Notes under the pieces: model-generated
Told to the model about the DNA's origin: nothing
Database searches by the model: none
The model's input: only the letters and a program-made list of their open reading frames with translations
Position numbers and translations under genes: made by a program
Assembly (NCBI GenBank): GCA_947252645.1
Contig: CAMXWF010000014.1
Coordinates: 1 to 64,000, forward strand
Source: an uncultured Bacteroidia bacterium
GTDB lineage: Bacteria > Bacteroidota > Bacteroidia > Bacteroidales > CAJPTX01
DNA length: 64,000 nucleotides
Reading direction: 5' to 3'
Part shown: positions 7,231-15,828 of the stretch, one piece after another
Position numbering within the stretch: position 1 is the stretch's first letter
Layout of the letters: each line of letters opens with the position of its first letter

Positions 7231-10191
7231 ATGCCAGAAAGCACCATAGAGCTCAAGGGCATACGTGTCAACAATTTGAAGGGTATCGATGTCACCATTC
7301 CGCGGCGTAAGCTGGTGGTGATAACGGGTCTTTCGGGCTCCGGGAAGTCATCATTGGCCTTTGATACGCTCTACGCCGAGGGGCAGCGACGCTATGTGCA
7401 GAGCCTCTCGGCCTACGCCCGGCAGTTTGTGGTGCGCTTGCCGAAGCCCGATTTGGACTCTGCCTCGGGCATACCGCCCTCGATCATGATAGCCCAGCAC
7501 GTCAATACGCGCAACAGCATGTCGACGGTGGGCACGCTTACCGAGGTCTACTCCTACATCCGCTTGCTCTACGCCCGGATAGGCCATATAGAGGATCCGG
7601 AAACAGGGCTAGAGCTCAAGAGCAGCACAGTGGAGGATGTGGTGAACTACATTGTGGCTCAGGCAGGTAGGCGAGTGATGCTTACGGCACCCGTAACCGA
7701 GCAGCTCACGGCGGAGCTAGAGCAAGCCCAGGAGACAAGAGATGACGGCGATAAGCCCAAGAGGCGCAGACGGCCCACGGTGGCCGATGGGCAGTTGGCG
7801 CGCTCAATAGTGCTTGACCGCCTTGCGCAATCGGGCTATAGTCGGGTCTATATCGGGGGGGAGATTGTGCCTATCGACACCCCGGAGGCTCGAATCCAGG
7901 TGGCGCAGGCGAAAGGCGACATAGAGCTACTGGTTGATCGCTTTCAGCCCAAGGACGAGCCGGACTTCCAGGCTCGCTGCGCCAATTCAGTTGAGACGGC
8001 CTACCTAGAAGGCGCCGAGCATTGCAGGGTCTATGTCTACGCATCGCCTGAAGCCCAGCCCACGGTGCGCGACTTTTCCTCCCGGATCCTCTACTCTAAG
8101 GGGGTGTTTCCCCCCGTGACGCCCGAGCTCTTTAGCTTCAGTAGCCCCCTGGGTGCTTGCCCCACGTGCCAGGGCTATGGCTACTGCAAGGGGATATCGG
8201 AGGAGCTAGTCATTCCGAACCAGGAGCTCTCGGTGTACGATGATGCTGTGGTGTGCTGGAAGGGACCATCGATGCATGTACTGCGTGATGAGTTCATTGC
8301 GGCCGCGGGGCCTCTTGGGTTTCCCATCCACAGGCCCTATAGAGCCCTTACCCTCGCGGAGCGCAATATGCTCTGGGATGGTGTGCCCGGGGCCATGGGG
8401 CTCAACGGTTTCTTCCTCAAGGCCCAGCAATCCCTACACAAGATCTTCAGCCGGGTGCTCATCGGGCGCTATTCAGGCCGTTCGGTCTGTCGAGATTGCC
8501 ATGGCACGCGCCTTATTCCTGAGGCGCAATACGTCAAGGTGGGCGGCAAGTCGGTGGGCGACCTCATCAGCCTCCAGCTCAATGAGCTCCTGGAGTTCTT
8601 TCGGCACTTGGTACTCAGCGACCGAGACCGCGAGGCCAGTCGCCGCCTCCTGCTGGAGATCACCACTCGCCTAGGCTACCTGCTCGATGTGGGGCTCGAC
8701 TACCTGACCCTTGACCGTCTGGGGCCTACGCTCTCGGGAGGGGAGACCCAGCGCATCAACCTTGCCACGGCACTCGGGAGTTCGCTAGTGGGCTCGCTCT
8801 ATATTCTCGATGAGCCTAGCGTAGGCCTCCATAGTGCCGACACCCAGAGGCTCATCTCGGTGCTAAAACGACTACGAGACCAAGGCAATACGGTGGTCGT
8901 GGTGGAGCATGACGATGCGATCATCCGGGCCGCCGATTACGTGATTGACCTAGGCCCCAAAGCTGGGAGTGAGGGTGGCCACGTGCAGTTTGCGGGGCCG
9001 GCCAGCGAGCTCTTGGAGGCCAAGAACAGCCTCACCGCAGAGTATATCACGGGGCGTACGCGGCTTCCCTTGCCCAAGACACATCGTCCCACGACTCGGG
9101 CTATCGAGCTTTCTGGCATCCACATGCACAATGTGCAGGATGCCCAGGCTATCTTTCCCCTCCAGGCCATGACCGTGGTGTCAGGGGTGAGCGGCTCGGG
9201 CAAGTCCACCCTTGTACAGGAGGTACTCTATCCTCTGGTTAAGCATCTCACCGAGCGCCCTGCTACCACGCAGGAGGCGGAGTCGCTAGGAGAGCAGGCG
9301 GTTGAAGACATCTCCCAGGAACTCCCCTATGCTGACAGTGTAGCCCACTGCCACTTGCCCCCCAATGCCCTAGCCGGCGCAGAGTACGTGGACCAAAATG
9401 CCCTCACCCGCTCCCTGCGTTCCACGCCCATCACCTACATGGGGGCGTTTGATTTCTTGCGTGCGCTCTACGCCAAGCAGCCCGCTGCCATAGAGCAGAA
9501 CATGGGCTATAGGGCTTTTTCGTTCAACGATTCCCTTGGGGCCTGCCCGGCCTGTGGTGGCACGGGTCGCGAGGTGGTAGAGATGCAGTTCATGGCCGAT
9601 ATTGACTTGGAGTGTGAGCTTTGCCATGGCATGCGCTATAAGCCCGAGGTGCTCTCGGTGTGCTATAGGGGCAAGTCCATTGCCGACGTGTTACAGATGA
9701 CCATCGACGATGCACTTGCCTTCTTCTCTGAGGATACCAGCGATGCGCAGCTTTCCCCCGTGGTGGAAGCCCTGCGCCTGATGCACCAGGTGGGCATGGG
9801 TTACATTACGCTTGGCCAGCCCACTAGCACGCTTTCGGGCGGTGAGGCCCAGCGGCTCAAGATCGCCTCTCACCTCAAGGAGGGCCCCTCGTCGCGGCCA
9901 CTGCTATTCTGCTTCGACGAGCCCACCACAGGCCTGCACACGCACGATGTGGGGGTCTTGCTGCAGGCCCTTCGGGCCCTAGTCGATAGGGGCCACACGC
10001 TGGTCGTGGTGGAGCATAATCTTGACGTAATAGCCCAGGCCGACTGGCTGATAGACATGGGTCCAGGGGGCGGCAATCGGGGGGGACGCGTGGTGGCCAT
10101 GGGGCGTCCTGAGGAGGTGGCCCAGTGTGAACAGAGCCTTACGGGACACTTCCTAAAAGAAAAGTTGGCTGCGTATGGGCCTAGGGCCTAA
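7231..10191 (+). CDS. uvrA: UvrA-family excinuclease ATPase (probable second paralog)
   Basis: Damage-recognition ATPase of nucleotide excision repair or a paralog of it. The 986 residues hold two ABC modules: Walker A GLSGSGKSS near 34 with signature LSGGETQRI near 500, and GVSGSGKST near 652 with LSGGEAQRL near 869. The C-terminal zinc finger is complete (CPACGGTG ... CELCHG). The first zinc finger is not: only CPTC at about 310 is present and the preceding CxxC found in standard UvrA is missing. A basic insert KPKRRRRP lies near residue 175. It is about 45 residues longer than typical UvrA. The start is fixed by AAGGAG 12 bases upstream. No uvrB or uvrC nearby. Confidence 0.9.
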   Translation: MPESTIELKGIRVNNLKGIDVTIPRRKLVVITGLSGSGKSSLAFDTLYAEGQRRYVQSLSAYARQFVVRLPKPDLDSASGIPPSIMIAQHVNTRNSMSTVGTLTEVYSYIRLLYARIGHIEDPETGLELKSSTVEDVVNYIVAQAGRRVMLTAPVTEQLTAELEQAQETRDDGDKPKRRRRPTVADGQLARSIVLDRLAQSGYSRVYIGGEIVPIDTPEARIQVAQAKGDIELLVDRFQPKDEPDFQARCANSVETAYLEGAEHCRVYVYASPEAQPTVRDFSSRILYSKGVFPPVTPELFSFSSPLGACPTCQGYGYCKGISEELVIPNQELSVYDDAVVCWKGPSMHVLRDEFIAAAGPLGFPIHRPYRALTLAERNMLWDGVPGAMGLNGFFLKAQQSLHKIFSRVLIGRYSGRSVCRDCHGTRLIPEAQYVKVGGKSVGDLISLQLNELLEFFRHLVLSDRDREASRRLLLEITTRLGYLLDVGLDYLTLDRLGPTLSGGETQRINLATALGSSLVGSLYILDEPSVGLHSADTQRLISVLKRLRDQGNTVVVVEHDDAIIRAADYVIDLGPKAGSEGGHVQFAGPASELLEAKNSLTAEYITGRTRLPLPKTHRPTTRAIELSGIHMHNVQDAQAIFPLQAMTVVSGVSGSGKSTLVQEVLYPLVKHLTERPATTQEAESLGEQAVEDISQELPYADSVAHCHLPPNALAGAEYVDQNALTRSLRSTPITYMGAFDFLRALYAKQPAAIEQNMGYRAFSFNDSLGACPACGGTGREVVEMQFMADIDLECELCHGMRYKPEVLSVCYRGKSIADVLQMTIDDALAFFSEDTSDAQLSPVVEALRLMHQVGMGYITLGQPTSTLSGGEAQRLKIASHLKEGPSSRPLLFCFDEPTTGLHTHDVGVLLQALRALVDRGHTLVVVEHNLDVIAQADWLIDMGPGGGNRGGRVVAMGRPEEVAQCEQSLTGHFLKEKLAAYGPRA

Positions 10192-10258
10192 GGCCTTGCG
10201 TACAGGACTCCCAGCACAGTGCAAAAGGCAGTAGTACCACTAATGATAAGGAGTGAGC

Positions 10259-10879
10259 ATGTTTTCAGGGATAGTAGAGACCACGGGGCGCATCCTCGAT
10301 ATTCGTAGGCAGGGGTCTAACATCGACATCGACCTCGAGTGCCCCTTTGCGCAAACCCTCAAGATCGACCAGAGCATCGCCCATGATGGGGTATGTCTCA
10401 CGGTGGTCAAGCTCGACCCTGCGCGCCATTGCTACACCGTCACGGCTGTGCAGGAAACGCTCGACAAAACCAACCTAGGCGATTGGCGCGTGGGCTCGCT
10501 GGTGAACTTGGAGCGCAGCATGACCATGGGCGAGAGGCTCGACGGGCACATCGTGCAGGGCCACGTGGATCAAACGGCCCAGTGCTCGGCCATCCAGGCC
10601 CTAGAGGGCAGCCACTACTTCTCCTTCTCCTACGAGCAGAAGCCCGACTTCTTCACCGTGGAGAAGGGTTCTGTGGCGGTCAATGGCATCTCCCTCACGG
10701 TGGTCAATTCCAAGCCAGGGAGCTTTCAGGTAGCCATTATCCCCTATACGTTTGCCAACACGAATTTCCATGTACTCAAGGTGGGTGACCGGGTCAATCT
10801 AGAGTTTGACATCCTTGGCAAGTATATTGCTAGGATCATGGCCCCCTATATGGAGGCTCTCCGCCAGGGCAAGCGATAG
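10259..10879 (+). CDS. ribE: Riboflavin synthase alpha subunit
   Basis: Converts two 6,7-dimethyl-8-ribityllumazine molecules into riboflavin. The 206 residues form two lumazine-binding barrels (about 1-90 and 97-190), opening with the classic MFSGIVE and containing GVCLTV in the first and VNGISLTV in the second. I place the start at the ATG at 10259 rather than the in-frame GTG at 10253, because AAGGAG (10248-10253) is then correctly spaced. It follows uvrA by 67 bases with no clear promoter between, so the two may be cotranscribed, and it converges on the cobalamin operon. Confidence 0.93.
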   Translation: MFSGIVETTGRILDIRRQGSNIDIDLECPFAQTLKIDQSIAHDGVCLTVVKLDPARHCYTVTAVQETLDKTNLGDWRVGSLVNLERSMTMGERLDGHIVQGHVDQTAQCSAIQALEGSHYFSFSYEQKPDFFTVEKGSVAVNGISLTVVNSKPGSFQVAIIPYTFANTNFHVLKVGDRVNLEFDILGKYIARIMAPYMEALRQGKR

Positions 10880-10932
10880 TCTGCCTTGGCCTCTGTGGGG
10901 GCACGCGGTGGGCATCAGGGGGCGCTGTCGCC

Positions 10933-11451
10933 TTACTGCACCTGTACTACCTCCCCGTGCCCTATGTGCAGTTTAAAGGCCTCGCGCAGGGCAATGTGGC
11001 GGAAGTGAGCCACGGCGCAGGCGATTACGCCCCCATGCGTGAACACAAACGTGCGCCTGTAGGGTTGCGCAGTTAGCTCTTGGAAAAAGGCCACGACCCG
11101 CGCCAGCAGCTCCTGCGCCGACTCGCCCTGCGGGGGGGCTACCTCGTCCCAGTGGGTGGCGTAGGAGCCCATGTCGATCGTGCGCCAGGGACGTCCCTCC
11201 CACGCCCCGTAGCTAATCTCCATCAGCCGCCTATCGCGCGTGGCCTGCCCGTAGCCACAGGCCTTGGCTAGCTGCGTGCAGCGGCGCAAGGGACTGGTGT
11301 AGCATGCGTCAGCTGGCCCTACCAGCCGAAGTCGTTCCCGCACTTGCGCCGCCTCCTGCGGAAAGCTCTTGGCTAGCCCCACGTCTTGCTGACCGTAGCA
11401 GGTGCCGGGGGGCACCGCCACTGCCGTATGGCGAATCAGATAGATGTCCAT
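10933..11451 (-). CDS. cobC: Alpha-ribazole phosphatase
   Basis: Histidine phosphatase that removes phosphate from alpha-ribazole-5'-phosphate or adenosylcobalamin-5'-phosphate at the end of cobalamin assembly. The 172 residues begin MDIYLIRHT, with the phosphohistidine in RHT, and contain EISYGAWEG and the second catalytic histidine in FTHGG. The start is the ATG at 11451; upstream in-frame codons lie inside cobS and read as unrelated sequence. The gene overlaps the end of cobS by 16 bases and is the last gene of the long minus-strand operon. Confidence 0.9.
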   Translation of the reverse strand: MDIYLIRHTAVAVPPGTCYGQQDVGLAKSFPQEAAQVRERLRLVGPADACYTSPLRRCTQLAKACGYGQATRDRRLMEISYGAWEGRPWRTIDMGSYATHWDEVAPPQGESAQELLARVVAFFQELTAQPYRRTFVFTHGGVIACAVAHFRHIALREAFKLHIGHGEVVQVQ

Positions 11452-12215
11452 AGCCGTAGCACTAGGCACGCTGAGAGGTAGAAGCTCAACTCGCAGAGTA
11501 CGAACAGCGCACCGCAGCAATCCCCCGTATAGCCGCCTAGCCTACGTCGCATGGCGCCAATCAGCAGCCCTGACGTCGCCGCTGGTCCCAATGTGGCTAG
11601 GTAAAGCAGGGGCCATTGCGCCAGCCAGAGCAAGGGCAGGCAGCCTAGGAGGGTCGCCGTCACTAGGGCTTTGGTGGTGGGGCGCCTGTAGGCCACTCCA
11701 AACTTGCACTCGTCATCTGCTCGGGCATAGGGCAGGCGGGTCGCCACCCAAGAAGCGCACCACTTGGCCAGCGGATCGCCTGCCAGCACCAGATAGGGGA
11801 TCAACTCAGGCCCCAGGCTGGAGAGGGTGGAGTAGAGCAGCAGGACGTATACCACGAGCGACAGCACACCGTAGACCCCCGTATGCGAGTCTTTCATGAT
11901 GGCCAAGACCTGCGCTTTGCCGTGTCCGCCGAGGCCGTCCATGTAGTCGGCAAAGCCGTCTTCATGCATTGCACCTGTCAGCAGCATGCGAGCCGCTATG
12001 GCCAAGCATACGGCCACGCTATAGGGGAGGATAAGACCGCCCAGCCAGACCGTCAGGGCCATACAGGGTGCCGTTACCCACCCAGCCGCCGGCCAGTAGT
12101 TCACCACGCTCCGAAAGCTCTCCGTGGGCACCTGGCAGCCCCTGATGCGCCAGAGAGGCAGCCGCGTCAAGCTTTCTACGGTCGCCAGCATCCCATGGAT
12201 TACCTCGCCTCGCAT
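11436..12215 (-). CDS. cobS: Adenosylcobinamide-GDP ribazoletransferase
   Basis: Inner-membrane cobalamin synthase joining adenosylcobinamide-GDP to alpha-ribazole phosphate. The 259 residues are mostly hydrophobic helices. Family motifs are present: GAMHEDGFADYMDGLGG near 81-97, MKDSHTGVYG shortly after, and LGGYTGDCCGA near the C-terminus. Length is normal. It lies 63 bases after cobT and overlaps cobC, completing a CobU-CobT-CobS-CobC assembly block. Confidence 0.93.
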   Translation of the reverse strand: MRGEVIHGMLATVESLTRLPLWRIRGCQVPTESFRSVVNYWPAAGWVTAPCMALTVWLGGLILPYSVAVCLAIAARMLLTGAMHEDGFADYMDGLGGHGKAQVLAIMKDSHTGVYGVLSLVVYVLLLYSTLSSLGPELIPYLVLAGDPLAKWCASWVATRLPYARADDECKFGVAYRRPTTKALVTATLLGCLPLLWLAQWPLLYLATLGPAATSGLLIGAMRRRLGGYTGDCCGALFVLCELSFYLSACLVLRLWTSI

Positions 12216-12278
12216 GGTCGCGCTACGCTAGCCCTTTGACAGGTTCTGCTTGTTGTGCCCAGCATATGGGGTCAAAAC

Positions 12279-13322
12279 CTAGAAGTATTTTGTCACCTTG
12301 GCCTCTTGGAACTGTCCCATTTCGCTGAGCATTCTGACGGCGGAGTCGACCAGCGGGTAGGCGCACACGGCGCCTGTGCCTTCGCCTAGGCGCAGGTCGA
12401 GCTGTAGGAGCGCCCGCACGCCCAGTTGGCGCAGCAGGGTCTGGTGGCCATGCTCGGCGCCTTGGTGACCAAAAATGCAGTACTGCACCACGTGGGGCGC
12501 CAACAGGGAGGCAGCGTAGAGGCAAACCGTCATGATGAAGCCATCAACGAGTATCACCATGCGCTGCGCTGCGGCTGCCAGCATGCCCCCGACTGCGGCT
12601 ACCATCTCGTAACCGCCAAACTCCTGCATGATCTCCCTGACCCCCTCTGGCCCATGGTAGCGTGCCCGACAGCCCTGCAGCACGCGGAGTTTGTGTGGCA
12701 CGATATGGCCGCTCGCATCGCTACCATACCCCACGCACTCCTCCAGCGGGCGGTGGGTCAGGTAGTGCATCCAGAGCGCAGCTGCGGAGGTGTTACCCAT
12801 GCCCAGCTCGCCAAACGACACAACGTTGCTCCCCTCCGCATGGCAAAGCCCCACCATCTCCCTACCCACTGCAAGGGCCTGCTCCATCTCCTGGGCGGTC
12901 ATGGCGGACTCGTGGAGGTAGTTGCGCGTGCCACGGCGGATTTTCCTATCGTAGAAGTGGGGGCCTAGGTCTCCAAAATGGTCGTCCACGCCTACGTCTA
13001 TCACTTTGAGCTCAAAGCCGTGCTGTCGGCAGAGATAGCCGATGCCCGAGTCCCCTTTTAGAGCCCTGTAGGTCATTTGCGTTGTGACCTCCCGGGGCGA
13101 GATGCTTACCCCCTCGGCCAGGATGCCGTGGTCGGCCACGAGCATTAGATTGCACGGATGGCGGAGCACGGGGCTATCGCGCTGCTGGATCAGGGCCACC
13201 TGCAGGGCCACTTGTTCCAGGTAGCCTAGGGCGCCCTGGGGCTTGATGAGGTTGTTGAGCTTCTGCTGGTAGGCTACCCGTAGCCGCTCGTCTAGCGGCA
13301 GTATGTGGTAAGGGATATCCAT
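12279..13322 (-). CDS. cobT: Nicotinate-nucleotide:dimethylbenzimidazole phosphoribosyltransferase
   Basis: Activates the lower-ligand base to alpha-ribazole phosphate using nicotinate mononucleotide. The 347 residues show LMLVADHGI near 60-68, SFGELGMGNTSAAA in the middle and the catalytic-glutamate segment RLGEGTGA followed by PLVDSAVRML near the C-terminus. Length fits the family. It sits 22 bases after cobU. No genes for making dimethylbenzimidazole are nearby, so the base may be imported or another benzimidazole or phenol may be used; that is inference. Confidence 0.94.
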   Translation of the reverse strand: MDIPYHILPLDERLRVAYQQKLNNLIKPQGALGYLEQVALQVALIQQRDSPVLRHPCNLMLVADHGILAEGVSISPREVTTQMTYRALKGDSGIGYLCRQHGFELKVIDVGVDDHFGDLGPHFYDRKIRRGTRNYLHESAMTAQEMEQALAVGREMVGLCHAEGSNVVSFGELGMGNTSAAALWMHYLTHRPLEECVGYGSDASGHIVPHKLRVLQGCRARYHGPEGVREIMQEFGGYEMVAAVGGMLAAAAQRMVILVDGFIMTVCLYAASLLAPHVVQYCIFGHQGAEHGHQTLLRQLGVRALLQLDLRLGEGTGAVCAYPLVDSAVRMLSEMGQFQEAKVTKYF

Positions 13323-13344
13323 TGACCTCCTATTATCCTACAAT

Positions 13345-13857
13345 CTATTTGACCTTCACCGGGATACCGGCAACCATTAGTAGCACTTGGTCGGCCTGGG
13401 CAGCTATGTATTGGTTGAGCCACCCCTGTAGGTCGGCGAAGCGACGTTGCAGCGCATTGGTCGACATGCCCCCTAGGCCTATCTCGTTGCTGATGAAAAT
13501 GTAGCGCGCCTGGGGCTGCGTGAAGCGGTCGAACTCTTCCTTGAGGGCCTGGAGAGAGCCTTCCACGTCGCCTTGGCTGTCGTAGAAGAAATTCGTGGCC
13601 CAGAGCGTCACGCAGTCTATTAGCACTACCCGACCTGTGAGCACATGCTTGCTGAGCGTTTTTTCCTCCTCGATGTTCTCCCACTGGGGGCCTCGTCGGG
13701 CTTGGTGGCGGGCAATCCGCGCGGCGTGCTCGGCGTCCCATACCCGGGAGGTGGCCAGGTAGACTGGATGTGGGCTCCATTGCAGGGCGAGCTTCTCCCC
13801 AAAGCTGCTCTTGCCAGAGCGTTGCCCCCCGGTAATGAGAGTGATGTTGCGCTCCAT
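13345..13857 (-). CDS. cobU: Adenosylcobinamide kinase/guanylyltransferase
   Basis: Bifunctional enzyme that phosphorylates adenosylcobinamide and adds GMP in nucleotide-loop assembly. The 170 residues carry a P-loop GGQRSGKSS (10-18), the probable guanylylated histidine at 51 in ARIARHQARR, DCVTLW near 80 and SNEIGLG in the last third. It is preceded by a 79-base gap that contains a TAACTTTG box and a perfect 7-bp hairpin, so it may begin a secondary transcript. Confidence 0.94.
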   Translation of the reverse strand: MERNITLITGGQRSGKSSFGEKLALQWSPHPVYLATSRVWDAEHAARIARHQARRGPQWENIEEEKTLSKHVLTGRVVLIDCVTLWATNFFYDSQGDVEGSLQALKEEFDRFTQPQARYIFISNEIGLGGMSTNALQRRFADLQGWLNQYIAAQADQVLLMVAGIPVKVK

Positions 13858-13875
13858 GTACGCAGTCCCTATCGA

Positions 13876-13905
13876 CTGGCTACGCCATAGCCAGCATCAA
13901 AGTTA
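13876..13905 (-). promoter_or_regulatory. Possible internal promoter and 5' hairpin before cobU
   Basis: In the largest gap inside the cobalamin operon, TAACTTTG (13905-13898) is a perfect TAnnTTTG box. Directly downstream a hairpin (stem CTGGCTA/TAGCCAG, 13894-13876) would lie at the 5' end of the transcript. No -33 TTG is seen. It could drive cobU-cobT-cobS-cobC separately; the hairpin alone could instead be a processing or attenuation site. Confidence 0.4.
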
Positions 13906-13936
13906 GCCATTATACGCCATTGGTGTAGAGGCCTGG

Positions 13937-14512
13937 CTATAGGGCCTTGCGCTTATAGAGGAAGGGCTTCCACCGTTCCTCACCTTGGCCTTGCGCAGCA
14001 AGCTCGACCCGAGCCAGGGTGAATAGGAGGTCTGAAAGACGATTCACGAAGGCCAATAGTGCTGGGGGAAGGGGGTCGAGGCGGTGCAACGTCCAGAGCC
14101 TACGCTCAGCCCGCCGTGCGATGGCGCGCGCCATCTGGAGCTGCGCGGCCACCACGGTGCCGCCTGGTAGGATGAAATAGAGGGCTCGCCCCCCCATGGA
14201 CTCCTCGAGGTGGTCTATCATCTGCTCCATGTCGAGCGTGAGTTGCTCCACTGCAGGCGCATTGGGGTTCTTGTCCCGTATGGCATCGGGGGTGGCTACC
14301 AGAGACATGATGGGCATCAGCGTGGCCTGAATGCGGTAGAGCATCTCTTGCCACGGATGCTTCTCCGGGAGCTGCGCCCGCACTAGGCCAAGGGCGCAAT
14401 TGAGTTCATCCAACGTCCCGTTCGCCTCTATGCGGGGGTCATCCTTGGGCACGCGCGCTCCGCCATGGATACCAGTCAGCCCCCCATCGCCGGTCTTGGT
14501 GTAGATCTTCAT
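13937..14512 (-). CDS. PduO-type ATP:cob(I)alamin adenosyltransferase
   Basis: Transfers the adenosyl group from ATP to reduced corrinoid. The 191 residues begin MKIYTKTGDGG, the ATP-binding start of the PduO family, and contain ANGTLDELNCALG near 31-43 and the RAIARRAERRLW helix near 130-141. Length is normal. It overlaps cbiA by four bases (ATGA), which suggests coupled translation and a role in the biosynthetic route. Confidence 0.92.
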   Translation of the reverse strand: MKIYTKTGDGGLTGIHGGARVPKDDPRIEANGTLDELNCALGLVRAQLPEKHPWQEMLYRIQATLMPIMSLVATPDAIRDKNPNAPAVEQLTLDMEQMIDHLEESMGGRALYFILPGGTVVAAQLQMARAIARRAERRLWTLHRLDPLPPALLAFVNRLSDLLFTLARVELAAQGQGEERWKPFLYKRKAL

Positions 14513-15828
14513 AGTTCCTCCTGTTCAAAAAGTCGCAGTAGGGCTTCTGCGCTGGGCCAGTAGAGGTGGACATAGCTGGCTAGGGTGTTCTTGTAGCGTA
14601 GTAGCTGCGCATCAACCGCCTGACCTCTGGCCGAGTACACCTGCGCCTCCGAGGGTAGCGCCGTGGTGCTGTGCGAGTAGTGGAACTCGTGCCCTCTAAG
14701 CTGGAGCCCGTGGTAGCAGAATTGCCTGTAGCCAAGCTTAAGCTTGGGTTGACGCATGGAGCAGAGCTGCGGTAGCACGCCCACCATGGGGTAGACGTGC
14801 CCCTCTTGGCTCTCTATCGACGTGGAGAGGTACATCATGCCGCCACACTCGCCCCAGGTGCGGCCTCCCGTCTCTACCCATCGACGGACGGCCGTTAGCA
14901 TCTTCGTGTTGCCCGATAGGGCCTCCAGATGTAGCTCGGGGTAGCCGCCTGGCAGGTAGAGTAGGTCGCACGGAGGCAATGCCTGGGCCCTGAGCGGACT
15001 GAAAAAAAACACCTCGCCCAGCGTCTTGAGCAGTTCCAGGTTCTCTTCATACATGAAGTTGAAGGCCTCATCGTGCGCTAGGGCTATTTTGAGGTTTCGG
15101 CCTGAAGGCGCATAGAGTTTCGATGACGGCTCTATGGGCCTACTGCGCTTGGTGATATAGAGTAATTGCGCTACGTCGATGTGCTGCTCCACGAAATCGG
15201 CCACCTGCTCAGCGTACTGGGTCTGTTGGGCCAGGGTGTCAGTGTTGAGGCCCAAGTGACGCGAGGGGATGCCAAGGGCTGGGGCGGGCGGTAAGTAGCC
15301 TAGGGCGCATAGGCCCACGTCCGCTGCGGCATCCTGTAGGAACTGGTAGTGGCTTTTCGTCTTGACCTGGTTGAACACCACCCCCACCACCTCCAGCCCT
15401 TCGGCAAAATGCTTTAGCCCGTAGAGGAGGGGCGCTGCCGTGTAGGCCATGGCCTCAGCGTTTAGCACTACGATCACCGGCAGCCCCAGCACCTGGGCCA
15501 CTTGTGCGGCACTCCCCTCGGCCCGCACGGCGCCATCGAAGAGGCCCATGGCGCCTTCCACCACCACCGCATCCGCACCCTGCGCCCAGTGCGAGTAGGT
15601 GTTTCGTAGCCGTGGACCTCCAGCAAAGAAAAGGTCAAGGTTCACCGACGGCCGCCCCGCGGCCACGCGATGGAACTGCGTGTCAATGTAGTCGGGCCCA
15701 CACTTGTAGGGTTGTACACGTAGCCCTCTGCGATGTAGTAGGCGCATGAGCCCTAGCGAGAGCGTGGTCTTCCCGCTCCCCGATGAAACTGCACCTATCA
15801 GCAATTGCGGTATGGATTCCATGGCCAT
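14509..15828 (-). CDS. cbiA: Cobyrinate a,c-diamide synthase
   Basis: ATP- and glutamine-dependent amidation of the a and c side chains of cobyrinate. The 439 residues comprise an N-terminal P-loop domain (GAVSSGSGKTT, 12-22; CGPDYIDT near 43-50) and a C-terminal class I glutamine amidotransferase domain with the nucleophile in GECGGMMYLS. The start codon directly follows the cbiJD stop, and the end overlaps the adenosyltransferase gene by four bases. Confidence 0.94.
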   Translation of the reverse strand: MAMESIPQLLIGAVSSGSGKTTLSLGLMRLLHRRGLRVQPYKCGPDYIDTQFHRVAAGRPSVNLDLFFAGGPRLRNTYSHWAQGADAVVVEGAMGLFDGAVRAEGSAAQVAQVLGLPVIVVLNAEAMAYTAAPLLYGLKHFAEGLEVVGVVFNQVKTKSHYQFLQDAAADVGLCALGYLPPAPALGIPSRHLGLNTDTLAQQTQYAEQVADFVEQHIDVAQLLYITKRSRPIEPSSKLYAPSGRNLKIALAHDEAFNFMYEENLELLKTLGEVFFFSPLRAQALPPCDLLYLPGGYPELHLEALSGNTKMLTAVRRWVETGGRTWGECGGMMYLSTSIESQEGHVYPMVGVLPQLCSMRQPKLKLGYRQFCYHGLQLRGHEFHYSHSTTALPSEAQVYSARGQAVDAQLLRYKNTLASYVHLYWPSAEALLRLFEQEEL

